Notes under the pieces: generated by a model
What the model was told of the DNA's origin: nothing
Seen by the model: the letters and a program-made list of their open reading frames with translations, nothing else
The model's database searches: none
Translations under genes and position numbers: made by a program
Shown here: in pieces, positions 1-5,223 of the stretch
Numbering within the stretch: the stretch's first letter is position 1
How the letters are laid out: every line of letters begins with the position of its first letter
Assembly: GCA_022702195.1 (NCBI GenBank)
Contig: JAKONB010000032.1
Span: 1-5,223, forward strand
DNA from: Beijerinckiaceae bacterium
GTDB taxonomy: Bacteria; Pseudomonadota; Alphaproteobacteria; Rhizobiales; Beijerinckiaceae
Reading direction: 5' to 3'
DNA: 5,223 nucleotides

Positions 1-894
1 GTGGGTGAGCGCACCCGCGAGGGCAACGATCTCTACCACGAGATGATCGAGTCCAAGGTGAACATGGATCCGAAGGAGCACAACGGCTCGGCCGAAGGCT
101 CCAAGTGTGCCCTGGTCTACGGCCAGATGAACGAGTCCCCTGGCGCCCGCTCGCGTGTCGCGCTTACCGGCCTGACCATCGCCGAGGATTTCCGCGATCA
201 GGGCCAGGACGTTCTGTTCTTCGTGGATAACATTTTCCGCTTCACCCAGGCCGGTTCGGAAGTGTCGGCGCTCCTCGGCCGAATCCCGTCGGCGGTGGGC
301 TACCAGCCGACCCTGGCTACCGACATGGGTGCCCTCCAGGAACGCATCACCACCACCACCAAGGGCTCGATCACCTCGGTGCAGGCCATCTACGTGCCAG
401 CCGACGATCTGACCGACCCGGCGCCTGCCGCCTCGTTCGCCCACCTGGATGCCACGACCGTGCTGTCGCGCTCCATCGCCGAGAAGGGCATCTACCCGGC
501 CGTCGATCCGCTCGACTCCACCTCGCGTATGCTCAACCCCGTCGTTCTCGGCGAGGAGCATTACGACGTGGCCCGGCGGGTCCAGCAAACCCTGCAGCGC
601 TACAAGGCCCTGCAGGACATCATCGCGATCCTAGGCATGGACGAGCTGTCGGAAGAGGACAAGCTGACCGTGGCTCGCGCCCGCAAGATCGAGCGCTTCT
701 TCTCGCAGCCATTCTCGGTGGCCGAGATCTTCACTGGCTCGCCAGGCATCCAGGTTCCGCTCGCCGATACCATCAAGGGCTTCAAGGGCCTGGTGAACGG
801 CGATTACGATGACCTGCCGGAGGCGGCCTTCTACATGGTCGGCACCATCGAGGATGCCAAGGAGAAGGCGAAGAAGATCGCCGCAGCGGCCTGA
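1..894 (+). CDS. atpD: F1F0 ATP synthase subunit beta, 3' part (5' end outside window)
   Basis: This is the catalytic beta subunit of the F1 sector, which makes ATP from ADP and phosphate on the cytoplasmic face of the membrane as part of alpha3-beta3-gamma-delta-epsilon. The window begins inside the gene: the first codon, GTG, is an internal valine of the conserved VGERTREG motif, so the N-terminal barrel and the P-loop are missing. Visible residues, numbered from the window start: catalytic glutamate E3 in GERTREG, Walker B VLFFVDN at 71-77, the adenine-pocket tyrosine Y165 in YPAVDPLDSTSR (the alpha/beta signature), and DELSEED at 214-220. The segment between YHEM and LVYGQM is about 12 residues longer than in E. 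coli as I remember it, which fits alphaproteobacteria. The usual NEPPG reads NESPG here (residues 44-48). The gene ends in a lysine/alanine-rich tail at TGA 892-894, and another gene follows 3 bases later. Identity is essentially certain; the full protein is probably about 480 residues. Confidence 0.98.
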   Translation: MGERTREGNDLYHEMIESKVNMDPKEHNGSAEGSKCALVYGQMNESPGARSRVALTGLTIAEDFRDQGQDVLFFVDNIFRFTQAGSEVSALLGRIPSAVGYQPTLATDMGALQERITTTTKGSITSVQAIYVPADDLTDPAPAASFAHLDATTVLSRSIAEKGIYPAVDPLDSTSRMLNPVVLGEEHYDVARRVQQTLQRYKALQDIIAILGMDELSEEDKLTVARARKIERFFSQPFSVAEIFTGSPGIQVPLADTIKGFKGLVNGDYDDLPEAAFYMVGTIEDAKEKAKKIAAAA

Positions 895-897
895 GGC

Positions 898-1146
898 GTG
901 AACTCCAAGATCGTTCTCCTCATCGTTGGTCTCGTGGTGGGCGGTCTCGCCGGGTATCTGACCCGGCCCGAGGCTGCCGAGATCAAGGTCGGCTCGTTCA
1001 GCCTCGAGGTCCAGGGGGATTCGCCCGCCGGAACGCGCGGCGGATCGCTGACCACGGGGCAGATGCAGCATGTCGGTATCTTCGCCGTCATCGGCGCGAT
1101 GCTCGGCCTCGGGATCGGCTTCATCGCCGATCGCCGTCGGGCCTAA
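898..1146 (+). CDS. Small two-helix membrane protein within the atp operon (unknown function)
   Basis: The 82-residue product is not one I can assign to a named family. It has two hydrophobic stretches, about residues 4-21 and 59-76, both glycine-rich (GLVVGGLAGY; GAMLGLGIG) as in closely packed helix pairs. The linker of about 36 residues is polar with several acidic residues, and the protein ends in a basic tail (DRRRA). The positive-inside rule suggests both ends in the cytoplasm and the linker in the periplasm. The start is GTG at 898, 3 bases after the atpD stop. GAGG overlaps that stop with only one base before the GTG, too close for a normal ribosome site, so translation is probably coupled to atpD. 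The next in-frame starts (GTG 934 and 937) would cut into the first helix. Its place between atpD and atpC suggests a link to ATP synthase assembly or regulation, but this is inference from position. It does not resemble AtpI, which normally lies at the operon start. Reality of the gene is likely; function is unknown. Confidence 0.75.
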   Translation: MNSKIVLLIVGLVVGGLAGYLTRPEAAEIKVGSFSLEVQGDSPAGTRGGSLTTGQMQHVGIFAVIGAMLGLGIGFIADRRRA

Positions 1147-1186
1147 AATTAATCGGGCGGCGCCGGGGAACTCACCCAGCGCCGCC
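1144..1186 (+). promoter_or_regulatory. A/T-only decamer plus GC stem-loop between the small gene and atpC
   Basis: Positions 1144-1153 (TAAAATTAAT, starting in the stop codon of the upstream gene) form a pure A/T decamer in otherwise GC-rich DNA. It is followed by an inverted repeat: GGCGGCGC at 1156-1163 pairs perfectly with GCGCCGCC at 1179-1186. After one C/A mismatch, three more G-C pairs are possible (1165-1167 with 1175-1177), leaving a loop of about 7 bases. Only TTAT follows, so this is a poor intrinsic terminator. More plausible roles are partial attenuation, or an RNA processing site in which an AU-rich single strand beside a stable stem is cut by RNase E and the stem then protects the atpC message. 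The decamer also contains a -10-like TAAAAT, but I see no good -35. The repeat is directly visible; its role is inferred. Confidence 0.4.
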
Positions 1187-1203
1187 TTATCGAGAAGCCA
1201 ACC

Positions 1204-1217
1204 CGAATCGGGATTCG
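1204..1217 (+). repeat. Short inverted repeat just upstream of atpC
   Basis: CGAATC (1204-1209) and GATTCG (1212-1217) are perfect inverted copies separated by GG, ending 7 bases before the atpC ATG. In RNA the innermost pair would open, giving about five pairs with a 4-base loop. No good Shine-Dalgarno sequence lies at normal spacing before atpC; the nearest candidate, GGGA at 1210-1213, has an 11-base spacing and sits in this loop and 3' arm. The repeat could therefore lower or tune epsilon subunit translation. Its small size means chance is a real alternative. Confidence 0.3.
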
Positions 1218-1224
1218 CGACGTC

Positions 1225-1626
1225 ATGGCCACTTTCCAGTTCGATTTCGTCGGCCCCGAGCGGACGCTGTATTCCGGTCAGGTCGAAGCGGTCCAGCTCC
1301 CGGGCTTCGAGGGCGAGATGACCGTGCTCCCGGGCCATGCCCCAGTGCTCGCGGCCCTCAAGGTCGGCGTCATCGTGATCAGCGAGGCCGGGCATGCCGG
1401 AAAGCGTGTGCTGGTCCGCGGCGGCTTCGCCGATATCGGCCCGACCTCGGTCACCGTCATCGCCGAGCGGGCCAATCCATTCGAAGAGATCACCCCGGAT
1501 TCGCTCGACAAGGACATCGCCGCCGTCGAGCTTCTGCGCGATGCCACCGAGGATTTCGCCAAGAAGGACGAACTCACCGGTCAGATCGTTCAGCTCCGCG
1601 ACGCCAAGGTCGCGCTGAACATGTGA
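1225..1626 (+). CDS. atpC: F1F0 ATP synthase subunit epsilon
   Basis: Epsilon is the small central-stalk subunit that binds gamma and the c-ring, couples rotation to catalysis and can inhibit ATP hydrolysis. The 133-residue product has the usual family length and layout. An N-terminal beta-sandwich opens with FDFVGPERTLYSGQVEAV and carries the hallmark GEMTVLPGHAPVLAALK (about residues 30-46) and VLVRGGFADI (about 63-72). A charged helical C-terminal region follows from about residue 88 (EEITPDSLDKDIAAVELL onward). The start is ATG 1225, which gives the normal N-terminus; the ribosome site is weak (see the inverted repeat at 1204-1217). It is the last gene of the atp operon on this side, but is separated from atpD by an extra small membrane-protein gene. 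The stop, TGA 1624-1626, lies 2 bases from the stop of the convergent cca gene, leaving no room for a dedicated terminator between them. Confidence 0.97.
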   Translation: MATFQFDFVGPERTLYSGQVEAVQLPGFEGEMTVLPGHAPVLAALKVGVIVISEAGHAGKRVLVRGGFADIGPTSVTVIAERANPFEEITPDSLDKDIAAVELLRDATEDFAKKDELTGQIVQLRDAKVALNM

Positions 1627-1628
1627 TC

Positions 1629-2897
1629 TCAGGCGGTCGCGCGGTCGAGCAGATCGGTCCGCGCGGCCTCGCCCTCCGGGCAGCCCAGCTTCAGCCACAG
1701 GGACTTGGCGAGGGCCAGTCTACGCCCGACCTCCGGACCGGGAAGGACGCCACGGGCGACGAGATCCGCTCCGGTCAACGGAAACCGTGGCATCGAGACG
1801 GACCCATTCCGTATCTCAATGAGCAGGGACCGAGCGTCGTCGGTCACGCTCGGACGCGGCTCTCCGCGAACAGCATCGAGACCGAGACCGACCGCCGGAA
1901 AACCGTGGATCGCCGTAAGGCGCCGTACGTCGTCGGCATCGATCTGCGGCATTGCCTGGAGGGCGGCCAGGACGCGCGCATAGGCGACCAGCAGGGCGCA
2001 TTCGGCCCTGGCGAGTCTCAGGCGGACGCGCAGGCGCTCCGCGTCGTCGATCGAGAACACGGTCAGAGCCGCCAAGCAGCCGATCTCTTGGGCGTAGGGG
2101 CGCGGTGATTCCCCGGCATTGAACATCGCACCTGCCTGCAACACGCGTTGCAATCGTCCGACGTCGCCGAGGCCGCCGATGAGGCGCGTCAGCAGACCGC
2201 CGTCGCTGAGAATACCGATGGCCGCGACGGCGCCCGGCGCCGCCAGCAGCTTCAGAAACTCGTCCCGAATCCGCTCGCGGGAGAGGCCGTCCAAGGCGTC
2301 GCGGGCCGCGATGCAGGCCCGCAGACCGGCCGGGTCCGGAGCATCCAGGCCGTAGCGGGCATGGAAGCGGAAGAACCGCAGGATCCGCAGGGCGTCCTCG
2401 CGAATCCGGGTGCCGGCCTCACCAATGAAACGAACGCGTCCCGTTGCAAGATCCGCCATGCCTCCCGTCGTGTCGTGGAGGGTCCCATCGACAGCCACCG
2501 CCAGGGCATTGATCGTGAAGTCCCGGCGTTGCGCGTCCCGTTCGAAACTTCGGCCGAACCGAACGACGGCGTGACGGCCGTCCGTCTCGATATCCTCACG
2601 CAGGGTGGTGACTTCGAAGGCATGGCCGTCGGCGAGCAGCGTCACCGTCCCATGCTCGATTCCGGTGGGAATGCTGCGCAGGCCGGCCGCCTTCGCCCGT
2701 GCGATGACCCGGTCGGGTCGCAGCGTGGTGGCGAGGTCGATGTCGTTGACGGCGCGGCCGAGCAGGGCATCGCGCACGCAGCCGCCGACGAGGCGCGTTT
2801 CCTCGCCCGCCATCGCCAGCGCGGCCATCACCCGCGCAACCCCCGACTGCGCGAGCAGACGCCTCGGCGCCTCCGGGTCGAGCACCCGCTCGCTCAC
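1629..2897 (-). CDS. cca: CCA-adding tRNA nucleotidyltransferase (class II polymerase beta-like family)
   Basis: The enzyme adds or repairs the 3'-terminal CCA of tRNAs from CTP and ATP without a nucleic acid template, in the cytoplasm. The start is GTG 2897-2895, overlapping the upstream stop as GTGA and giving 422 residues, the usual size for alphaproteobacterial members. The open frame runs on upstream to 3047, but that stretch is antisense-like arginine-rich filler overlapping the upstream gene. Catalytic motif A is LVGGCVRDALLG (37-48) with the metal-binding pair D52 and D54 in NDIDLAT. Motif B is RRDFTINAL (124-132), motif C is HDTTGGMADL (141-150) and motif D is REDALRILRFFRF (166-178). 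Motif D contains the EDxxR triad E167, D168, R171, which selects CTP or ATP by protein contacts in class II enzymes. Motif E is LSRERIRDEFLKLL (205-218). I see no HD-domain signature in the C-terminal half. It is the last gene of a four-gene operon and converges on atpC. Confidence 0.95.
   Translation of the reverse strand: MSERVLDPEAPRRLLAQSGVARVMAALAMAGEETRLVGGCVRDALLGRAVNDIDLATTLRPDRVIARAKAAGLRSIPTGIEHGTVTLLADGHAFEVTTLREDIETDGRHAVVRFGRSFERDAQRRDFTINALAVAVDGTLHDTTGGMADLATGRVRFIGEAGTRIREDALRILRFFRFHARYGLDAPDPAGLRACIAARDALDGLSRERIRDEFLKLLAAPGAVAAIGILSDGGLLTRLIGGLGDVGRLQRVLQAGAMFNAGESPRPYAQEIGCLAALTVFSIDDAERLRVRLRLARAECALLVAYARVLAALQAMPQIDADDVRRLTAIHGFPAVGLGLDAVRGEPRPSVTDDARSLLIEIRNGSVSMPRFPLTGADLVARGVLPGPEVGRRLALAKSLWLKLGCPEGEAARTDLLDRATA
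1635..1668 (+). terminator. Possible stem-loop at the 3' end of the atp transcript (weak)
   Basis: Just downstream of the atpC stop, and inside the 3' end of the convergent cca gene, bases 1635-1644 (GGTCGCGCGG) can pair with 1659-1668 (CCGCGCGGCC). This gives ten pairs including one G-U, plus a small inner helix at 1646-1648 with 1654-1656. No T-run follows, so this is not a classical intrinsic terminator. It could define or stabilise the 3' end of the atp message after Rho-dependent termination. Chance pairing is quite possible in DNA this GC-rich. Confidence 0.25.
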
Positions 2898-3151
2898 TGA
2901 AACCGCCCCGGCACCACCACGCCGTTCTCCATATGGGGTGGGACGTAACCGCCGCGGTGACGCTCGCCCGTCAGTCCGGTCACGACCAGCGAGAGGATCA
3001 CCAGCACGATCCCGCCCAGCGTCAGACGAAAGACCTGTCCCTCCCAATGGGCATGGTGCCTGGGATGCCGCCCGCTGATCGCGAGATAGATCGCGAAGAC
3101 GATGAACGGCAGGAGGAAGATCAGGATCTCCTGGACGATTCTGCGGATCAT
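2894..3151 (-). CDS. Small membrane protein, DUF6111-like
   Basis: An 85-residue protein of unknown function that I match from memory to the DUF6111 family, common next to cca in Rhizobiales-type genomes; this was not checked by search. There are two hydrophobic segments, about residues 6-26 (EILIFLLPFIVFAIYLAIS) and 43-61 (LTLGGIVLVILSLVVTGL). They are joined by a short basic, histidine-rich loop (RHPRHHAHW, 28-36), and a C-terminal tail contains GGYVPPHMENGVVVPGRF. A hairpin with both ends on the same side of the inner membrane is likely. The start is ATG 3151-3149; upstream AAGAG (minus strand, 3160-3156) is a weak, closely spaced ribosome site. Its stop overlaps the cca start by 4 bases, implying translational coupling. 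It lies 47 bases after the Nudix gene stop. The tight linkage may mean co-expression with cca for convenience only; no function can be inferred from sequence. Confidence 0.88.
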   Translation of the reverse strand: MIRRIVQEILIFLLPFIVFAIYLAISGRHPRHHAHWEGQVFRLTLGGIVLVILSLVVTGLTGERHRGGYVPPHMENGVVVPGRFQ

Positions 3152-3198
3152 GGCGCTCTTATCGAGGGAAGGGGCCGGGGCGGCGGCGACGCGTCATG

Positions 3199-3852
3199 TC
3201 ACGGAAACAGGCGCTCGTGGAGGTTGTTCACGATCCCGGCGGTGACGCCCCAGATCCGATGGGGACCGTACGCGATCACGTAGTAGCGCCGGATCCGGCC
3301 CTGCCAGACCCGGCTCTCGATTTGCCGGAACCGCCGGTCGAGAAGATAGGTCAGCGGTACCTCGAAGGTAGCGGCGACCTCCGCGGCATTGAGGTGCAGC
3401 GGGGCCTCCGGGGCGACGAGACCGAGAACCGGCGTGACCAGGAAGCCGGAGGCCGAAAGGTAGGGATCGAGGTAGCCCAGGGTCCGGATGGCGTCGGCCT
3501 CGAGGCCGATTTCTTCGTGGGCTTCCCGCAGGGCCGCCTGGATGGGGGTCGCATCGTCCGGATCGATCTTTCCGCCCGGAAAGGCGATCTGGCCGGAATG
3601 GTCGCGCAGATGCGCCGCCCGCAGCGTGAAGAGGATGTGCAGGCCGTTCGCGCGCGGGATCACCGGGACCAGCACGGCCGCATGACGGTGCGGTGCGGCC
3701 GGGATGAAATCGGGCGTGGCATCGAGATCGTGGTCGCCGCGCGGGTTCGAGGTCGGATCTCCCGGTCCGGGGGGCTCCAGCACGAGGTGGGTGGCGGCAC
3801 GGGCGAGCAGATCGCCCAGCGCGTCGTCCCGGGTCTCGACGCCGCCGCTCAT
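3199..3852 (-). CDS. CoA pyrophosphatase-type Nudix hydrolase
   Basis: Nudix hydrolases of this subfamily cleave the pyrophosphate bond of coenzyme A or its derivatives to 3'-phosphoadenosine 5'-phosphate and 4'-phosphopantetheine, thought to limit or clean up CoA pools. The product is 217 residues. The CoA-subfamily motif LFTLRAAHLRDHSGQ...FPGG spans about 74-94. It runs directly into the Nudix box GGKIDPDDATPIQAALREAHEEIGL (written in full only up to its key residues: G94, R109, E110, E113, E114, G116), where the REAHEEIG core binds the catalytic metal. The box has D rather than E at position 7 and one extra residue before the core, as I recall also for E. coli NudL, so it is probably a family trait and not damage. 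The start ATG 3852-3850 overlaps the upstream stop as ATGA; the longer upstream frame to 4329 is low-complexity shadow. Substrate is inferred from the motif; other nucleoside diphosphate derivatives remain possible. Confidence 0.92.
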   Translation of the reverse strand: MSGGVETRDDALGDLLARAATHLVLEPPGPGDPTSNPRGDHDLDATPDFIPAAPHRHAAVLVPVIPRANGLHILFTLRAAHLRDHSGQIAFPGGKIDPDDATPIQAALREAHEEIGLEADAIRTLGYLDPYLSASGFLVTPVLGLVAPEAPLHLNAAEVAATFEVPLTYLLDRRFRQIESRVWQGRIRRYYVIAYGPHRIWGVTAGIVNNLHERLFP

Positions 3853-4427
3853 GCGGGGTCGGCGGGCGCGATACGGTGGACCAGGCCGCCCGCCGACAGG
3901 CAGAGCTGACCGTCGCATTCTTCGGCCAGCGCAACGAGGTCGTACGTGAGGGCGCGCGTCACCAGGGCCCAGAGCCCGCGCCGGACGTGGATGTACGGCC
4001 GAAGGCCGCCGGCCTCGTCCTGGTCGAAGCGCAGCGCGTGTTCGGCATCCACCGGAACGAGGTCGTCGACATTGGTCCGGAAGGCGATGCGACGGTCCGC
4101 CCCGTCGCCCTCCACCGCCATCTCGACCGCGACGAAGGGCGCGTCGTCCACCGTGATGCCCACGCTCTCCGCCGGCGTCACCAGCACGATGCGGCCATCG
4201 GGCTCGCGTCTGAGGATCGACGCGAAGAGCTTCACCAGGGCCGGGCGCCGGATCGGCGAACCGTTGTGGAACCAGGTGCCGTCGGACGCGATGCGCATGT
4301 CGATCTCGCCGCAATAGGGCGGGTTCCACGCGTCCACGGGGGGCAGCCCGCGCCGGGGGAGGTCGCCCAGGGCGGCGCTGAGCCGGTCGATTGTGGGATC
4401 GGACGGGGGGGCGTCGCTCTGCGTCAT
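3849..4427 (-). CDS. DUF1285 domain protein
   Basis: A 192-residue soluble protein that I recognise as DUF1285, a conserved proteobacterial family with no established biochemical function known to me. After a polar, probably disordered leader (about 1-25), the recognisable core runs PPVDAWNPPYCGEIDMRI (29-46), DGTWFHNGSPIRRPALVKLFASIL (49-72), REPDGRIVLVTPAE (74-87) and VDDAPFVAVEM (93-103). A second half ends in RPYIHVRRGLWALVTRALTYDLV (143-165). No signal peptide or membrane segment is visible. The chosen start is ATG 4427-4425, giving MTQSDAPPSD. ATG 4445-4443 would add six residues (MLSDGP) and cannot be excluded, as neither has a strong ribosome site. It is the first gene of the operon, overlaps the Nudix gene start by 4 bases, and diverges from moxR, so its promoter should lie in the 4428-4655 spacer. 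Confidence 0.9.
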   Translation of the reverse strand: MTQSDAPPSDPTIDRLSAALGDLPRRGLPPVDAWNPPYCGEIDMRIASDGTWFHNGSPIRRPALVKLFASILRREPDGRIVLVTPAESVGITVDDAPFVAVEMAVEGDGADRRIAFRTNVDDLVPVDAEHALRFDQDEAGGLRPYIHVRRGLWALVTRALTYDLVALAEECDGQLCLSAGGLVHRIAPADPA

Positions 4428-4655
4428 GGGTCCATCAGATAGCATCGAAGTCGCCGAGGGAAACGCCTTCTCCGCCCCCCGGAGTGGCATCGGGGTCAGG
4501 GTCGGCCTCTCCCGTGCGCCTGCGGCGTCGCGTCGACCTTGCCAGCGCGGCGCAAAGGGCGCCACACTCCGCCCCCTTCGGCCCTTGCCCCGGGCCCCGA
4601 GATGCCGCCGTGATCGACCTCCCGACGTCGCGGCGGGACGCGAGGACAGACCTGC
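4428..4655. promoter_or_regulatory. Divergent intergenic region between the DUF1285 operon and moxR
   Basis: This 228-base gene-free stretch separates two outward-facing transcription units, so it should hold both promoters; I cannot place either with confidence. On the minus strand TATCTG (4441-4436) is a -10-like sequence beginning 9 bases from its last base to the DUF1285 ATG 4427. The only -35 at 17-base spacing, TTTCCC, matches the TTGACA consensus at just three positions. Small inverted repeats are visible: GGCGC/GCGCC (4549-4553 and 4559-4563), AAGGGC/GCCCTT (4555-4560 and 4581-4586), the palindrome CGACGTCG (4623-4630) and flanking TCCCG/CGGGA (4620-4624 and 4634-4638). Any could be an operator or chance in GC-rich DNA. 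No RNA gene or credible coding frame is seen. Confidence 0.5.
4642..4646 (+). promoter_or_regulatory. Ribosome binding site of moxR
   Basis: GAGGA lies 9 bases upstream of ATG 4656. It is one of the clearest Shine-Dalgarno matches in the window and supports this start for the ATPase gene. Confidence 0.7.
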
Positions 4656-5223
4656 ATGAGTCAAATCGCCCAGCCAGCCGTGACCCTCGACGACGGCATC
4701 GTCGCGACGGCGGAAGCCTGTCTCGGTCTGGTGGGACAGGCGCGCGAGGCGGTCCACCGGGTGATCTTCGGCCAGGAGCAGGTGGTCGATCTCTCGCTGA
4801 TCACGATTCTGGCCGGCGGCCACGGCCTCCTCGTCGGGCTTCCCGGCCTCGCCAAGACCAAGCTCGTGGAGACCTTGGGCACCGTGCTGGGACTCGACGG
4901 CCGCCGGGTGCAGTTCACCCCCGACCTGATGCCCTCCGACATTCTCGGCACGGAGATCCTCGACGAGGATGCCGACCGGCATCGCTCGTTCCGCTTCGTG
5001 AAGGGACCGGTCTTCACGCAGCTCCTGATGGCGGACGAGATCAACCGCGCGAGCCCCCGCACCCAGTCGGCGCTCCTCCAGTCGATGCAGGAATATCATG
5101 TCACGGTGGCGGGCGAGCGGCACGATCTGCCCGCCCCCTTCCATGTGCTCGCGACGCAGAATCCGCTGGAGCAGGAAGGCACCTATCCTCTGCCCGAGGC
5201 CCAGCTCGACCGCTTCCTCTGCC
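4656..5223 (+). CDS. moxR: MoxR-family AAA+ ATPase, 5' part (3' end outside window)
   Basis: MoxR proteins are AAA+ ATPases thought to act as chaperones or activators for partner proteins, often with von Willebrand factor A domains encoded nearby; the founding member helps mature methanol dehydrogenase. The reading frame stays open to the right edge (189 codons plus one base), so the C-terminal lid domain is missing. Visible elements: a helical leader (1-35), VIFGQEQVVD (36-45), Walker A GLPGLAKT (61-68, lysine K67), the MoxR-type QFTPDLMPSDILGTEIL (86-102), FVKGPVF (114-120), Walker B LLMADE (123-128) followed by INRASPRTQSALLQSMQE, and sensor 1 ATQNPLEQEGTYPLPEAQLDRF (about 166-187) with N169. 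ATG 4656 has a good ribosome site, and the N-terminus fits the family. It is divergent from the DUF1285 operon. In related genomes I remember DUF58 and vWA-type genes following it, which cannot be checked here. The specific role is unknown; the symbol denotes the family. Confidence 0.95.
   Translation, partial: MSQIAQPAVTLDDGIVATAEACLGLVGQAREAVHRVIFGQEQVVDLSLITILAGGHGLLVGLPGLAKTKLVETLGTVLGLDGRRVQFTPDLMPSDILGTEILDEDADRHRSFRFVKGPVFTQLLMADEINRASPRTQSALLQSMQEYHVTVAGERHDLPAPFHVLATQNPLEQEGTYPLPEAQLDRFLC

Noticed and set aside
346..360. Short ACC triplet repeat in atpD.
   Set aside because: It encodes the conserved threonine run of RITTTTKGS in the beta subunit; it is codon choice and not a repeat element.
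631..1698. A 355-residue minus-strand frame opposite atpD, the small gene and atpC.
   Set aside because: It is the antisense of confirmed genes, rich in D/G/L/R as expected for a mirror frame, with no recognisable domain.
2148..2900. A 250-residue plus-strand frame opposite cca.
   Set aside because: It is antisense to well-supported catalytic motifs and shows no protein-like pattern.
2898..3047. Upstream extension of the cca reading frame (a 472-residue frame from 3047).
   Set aside because: It overlaps the DUF6111-like gene, is arginine/glycine-rich without motif content, and GTG 2897 gives the normal N-terminus with a GTGA overlap.
3505..3574. Apparent defect in the Nudix box (D in place of E and one extra residue).
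   Set aside because: As I recall, CoA-type Nudix enzymes such as E. coli NudL share this spacing, and the REAHEEIG catalytic core is intact.
3853..4329. Upstream extension of the Nudix frame to 376 residues.
   Set aside because: The extra part is low-complexity R/G/P sequence in another frame of the DUF1285 gene; ATG 3852 forms an ATGA overlap and gives the family's length.
4393..4659. An 88-residue plus-strand frame in the divergent spacer.
   Set aside because: It overlaps the DUF1285 start antisense and the moxR ribosome site and start, has no ribosome site of its own that I can see, and is low-complexity R/P/A.
4446..5144. Upstream extension of the DUF1285 frame, antisense to moxR.
   Set aside because: It runs antisense across the MoxR gene, which has full AAA+ motifs; this is a typical high-GC shadow frame.

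Overview
The window is GC-rich, densely packed bacterial DNA. It most resembles an alphaproteobacterium of the Hyphomicrobiales (Rhizobiales), probably Methylobacteriaceae. That placement is an inference. It rests on the high GC at third codon positions, an insertion after the YHEM motif of the ATP synthase beta subunit that I remember from alphaproteobacterial proteins, and the gene block DUF1285 / CoA-type Nudix hydrolase / DUF6111-like membrane protein / CCA-adding enzyme next to a MoxR ATPase, which I remember as typical of that order. No database search was possible.

Bases 1-1626, plus strand: the 3' end of the F1-ATPase operon. It holds the last 297 codons of atpD (beta subunit, cut by the window edge), then an 82-residue two-helix membrane protein starting 3 bases after the atpD stop, then a 78-base spacer with an A/T-only decamer and two inverted repeats, then atpC (epsilon subunit). 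An unassigned membrane protein between the beta and epsilon genes departs from the usual atpD-atpC adjacency and is the least expected feature here.

Bases 1629-4427, minus strand: a tight four-gene operon, transcribed right to left as DUF1285 protein, CoA pyrophosphatase-type Nudix hydrolase, small DUF6111-like membrane protein, and CCA-adding tRNA nucleotidyltransferase. The first pair overlaps by 4 bases (ATGA) and the last pair by 4 bases (GTGA), with a 47-base gap in the middle. Those overlaps fix the start codons; much longer open frames on this strand are upstream extensions and not protein. The operon ends tail to tail with atpC, with only 2 bases between the stop codons.

Bases 4428-4655: a 228-base gene-free divergent spacer that should carry the promoters of the minus-strand operon and of the plus-strand gene that follows. 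Bases 4656-5223, plus strand: the first 189 codons of a MoxR-family AAA+ ATPase, cut by the right edge.

Overall this is mainly conserved housekeeping sequence: energy conversion, tRNA 3'-end maturation, coenzyme A/nucleotide clean-up and a chaperone-like ATPase. I see no mobile element, CRISPR array, RNA gene or defence system. The points worth a second look are the small membrane protein and the RNA structures around the atpD-atpC junction.
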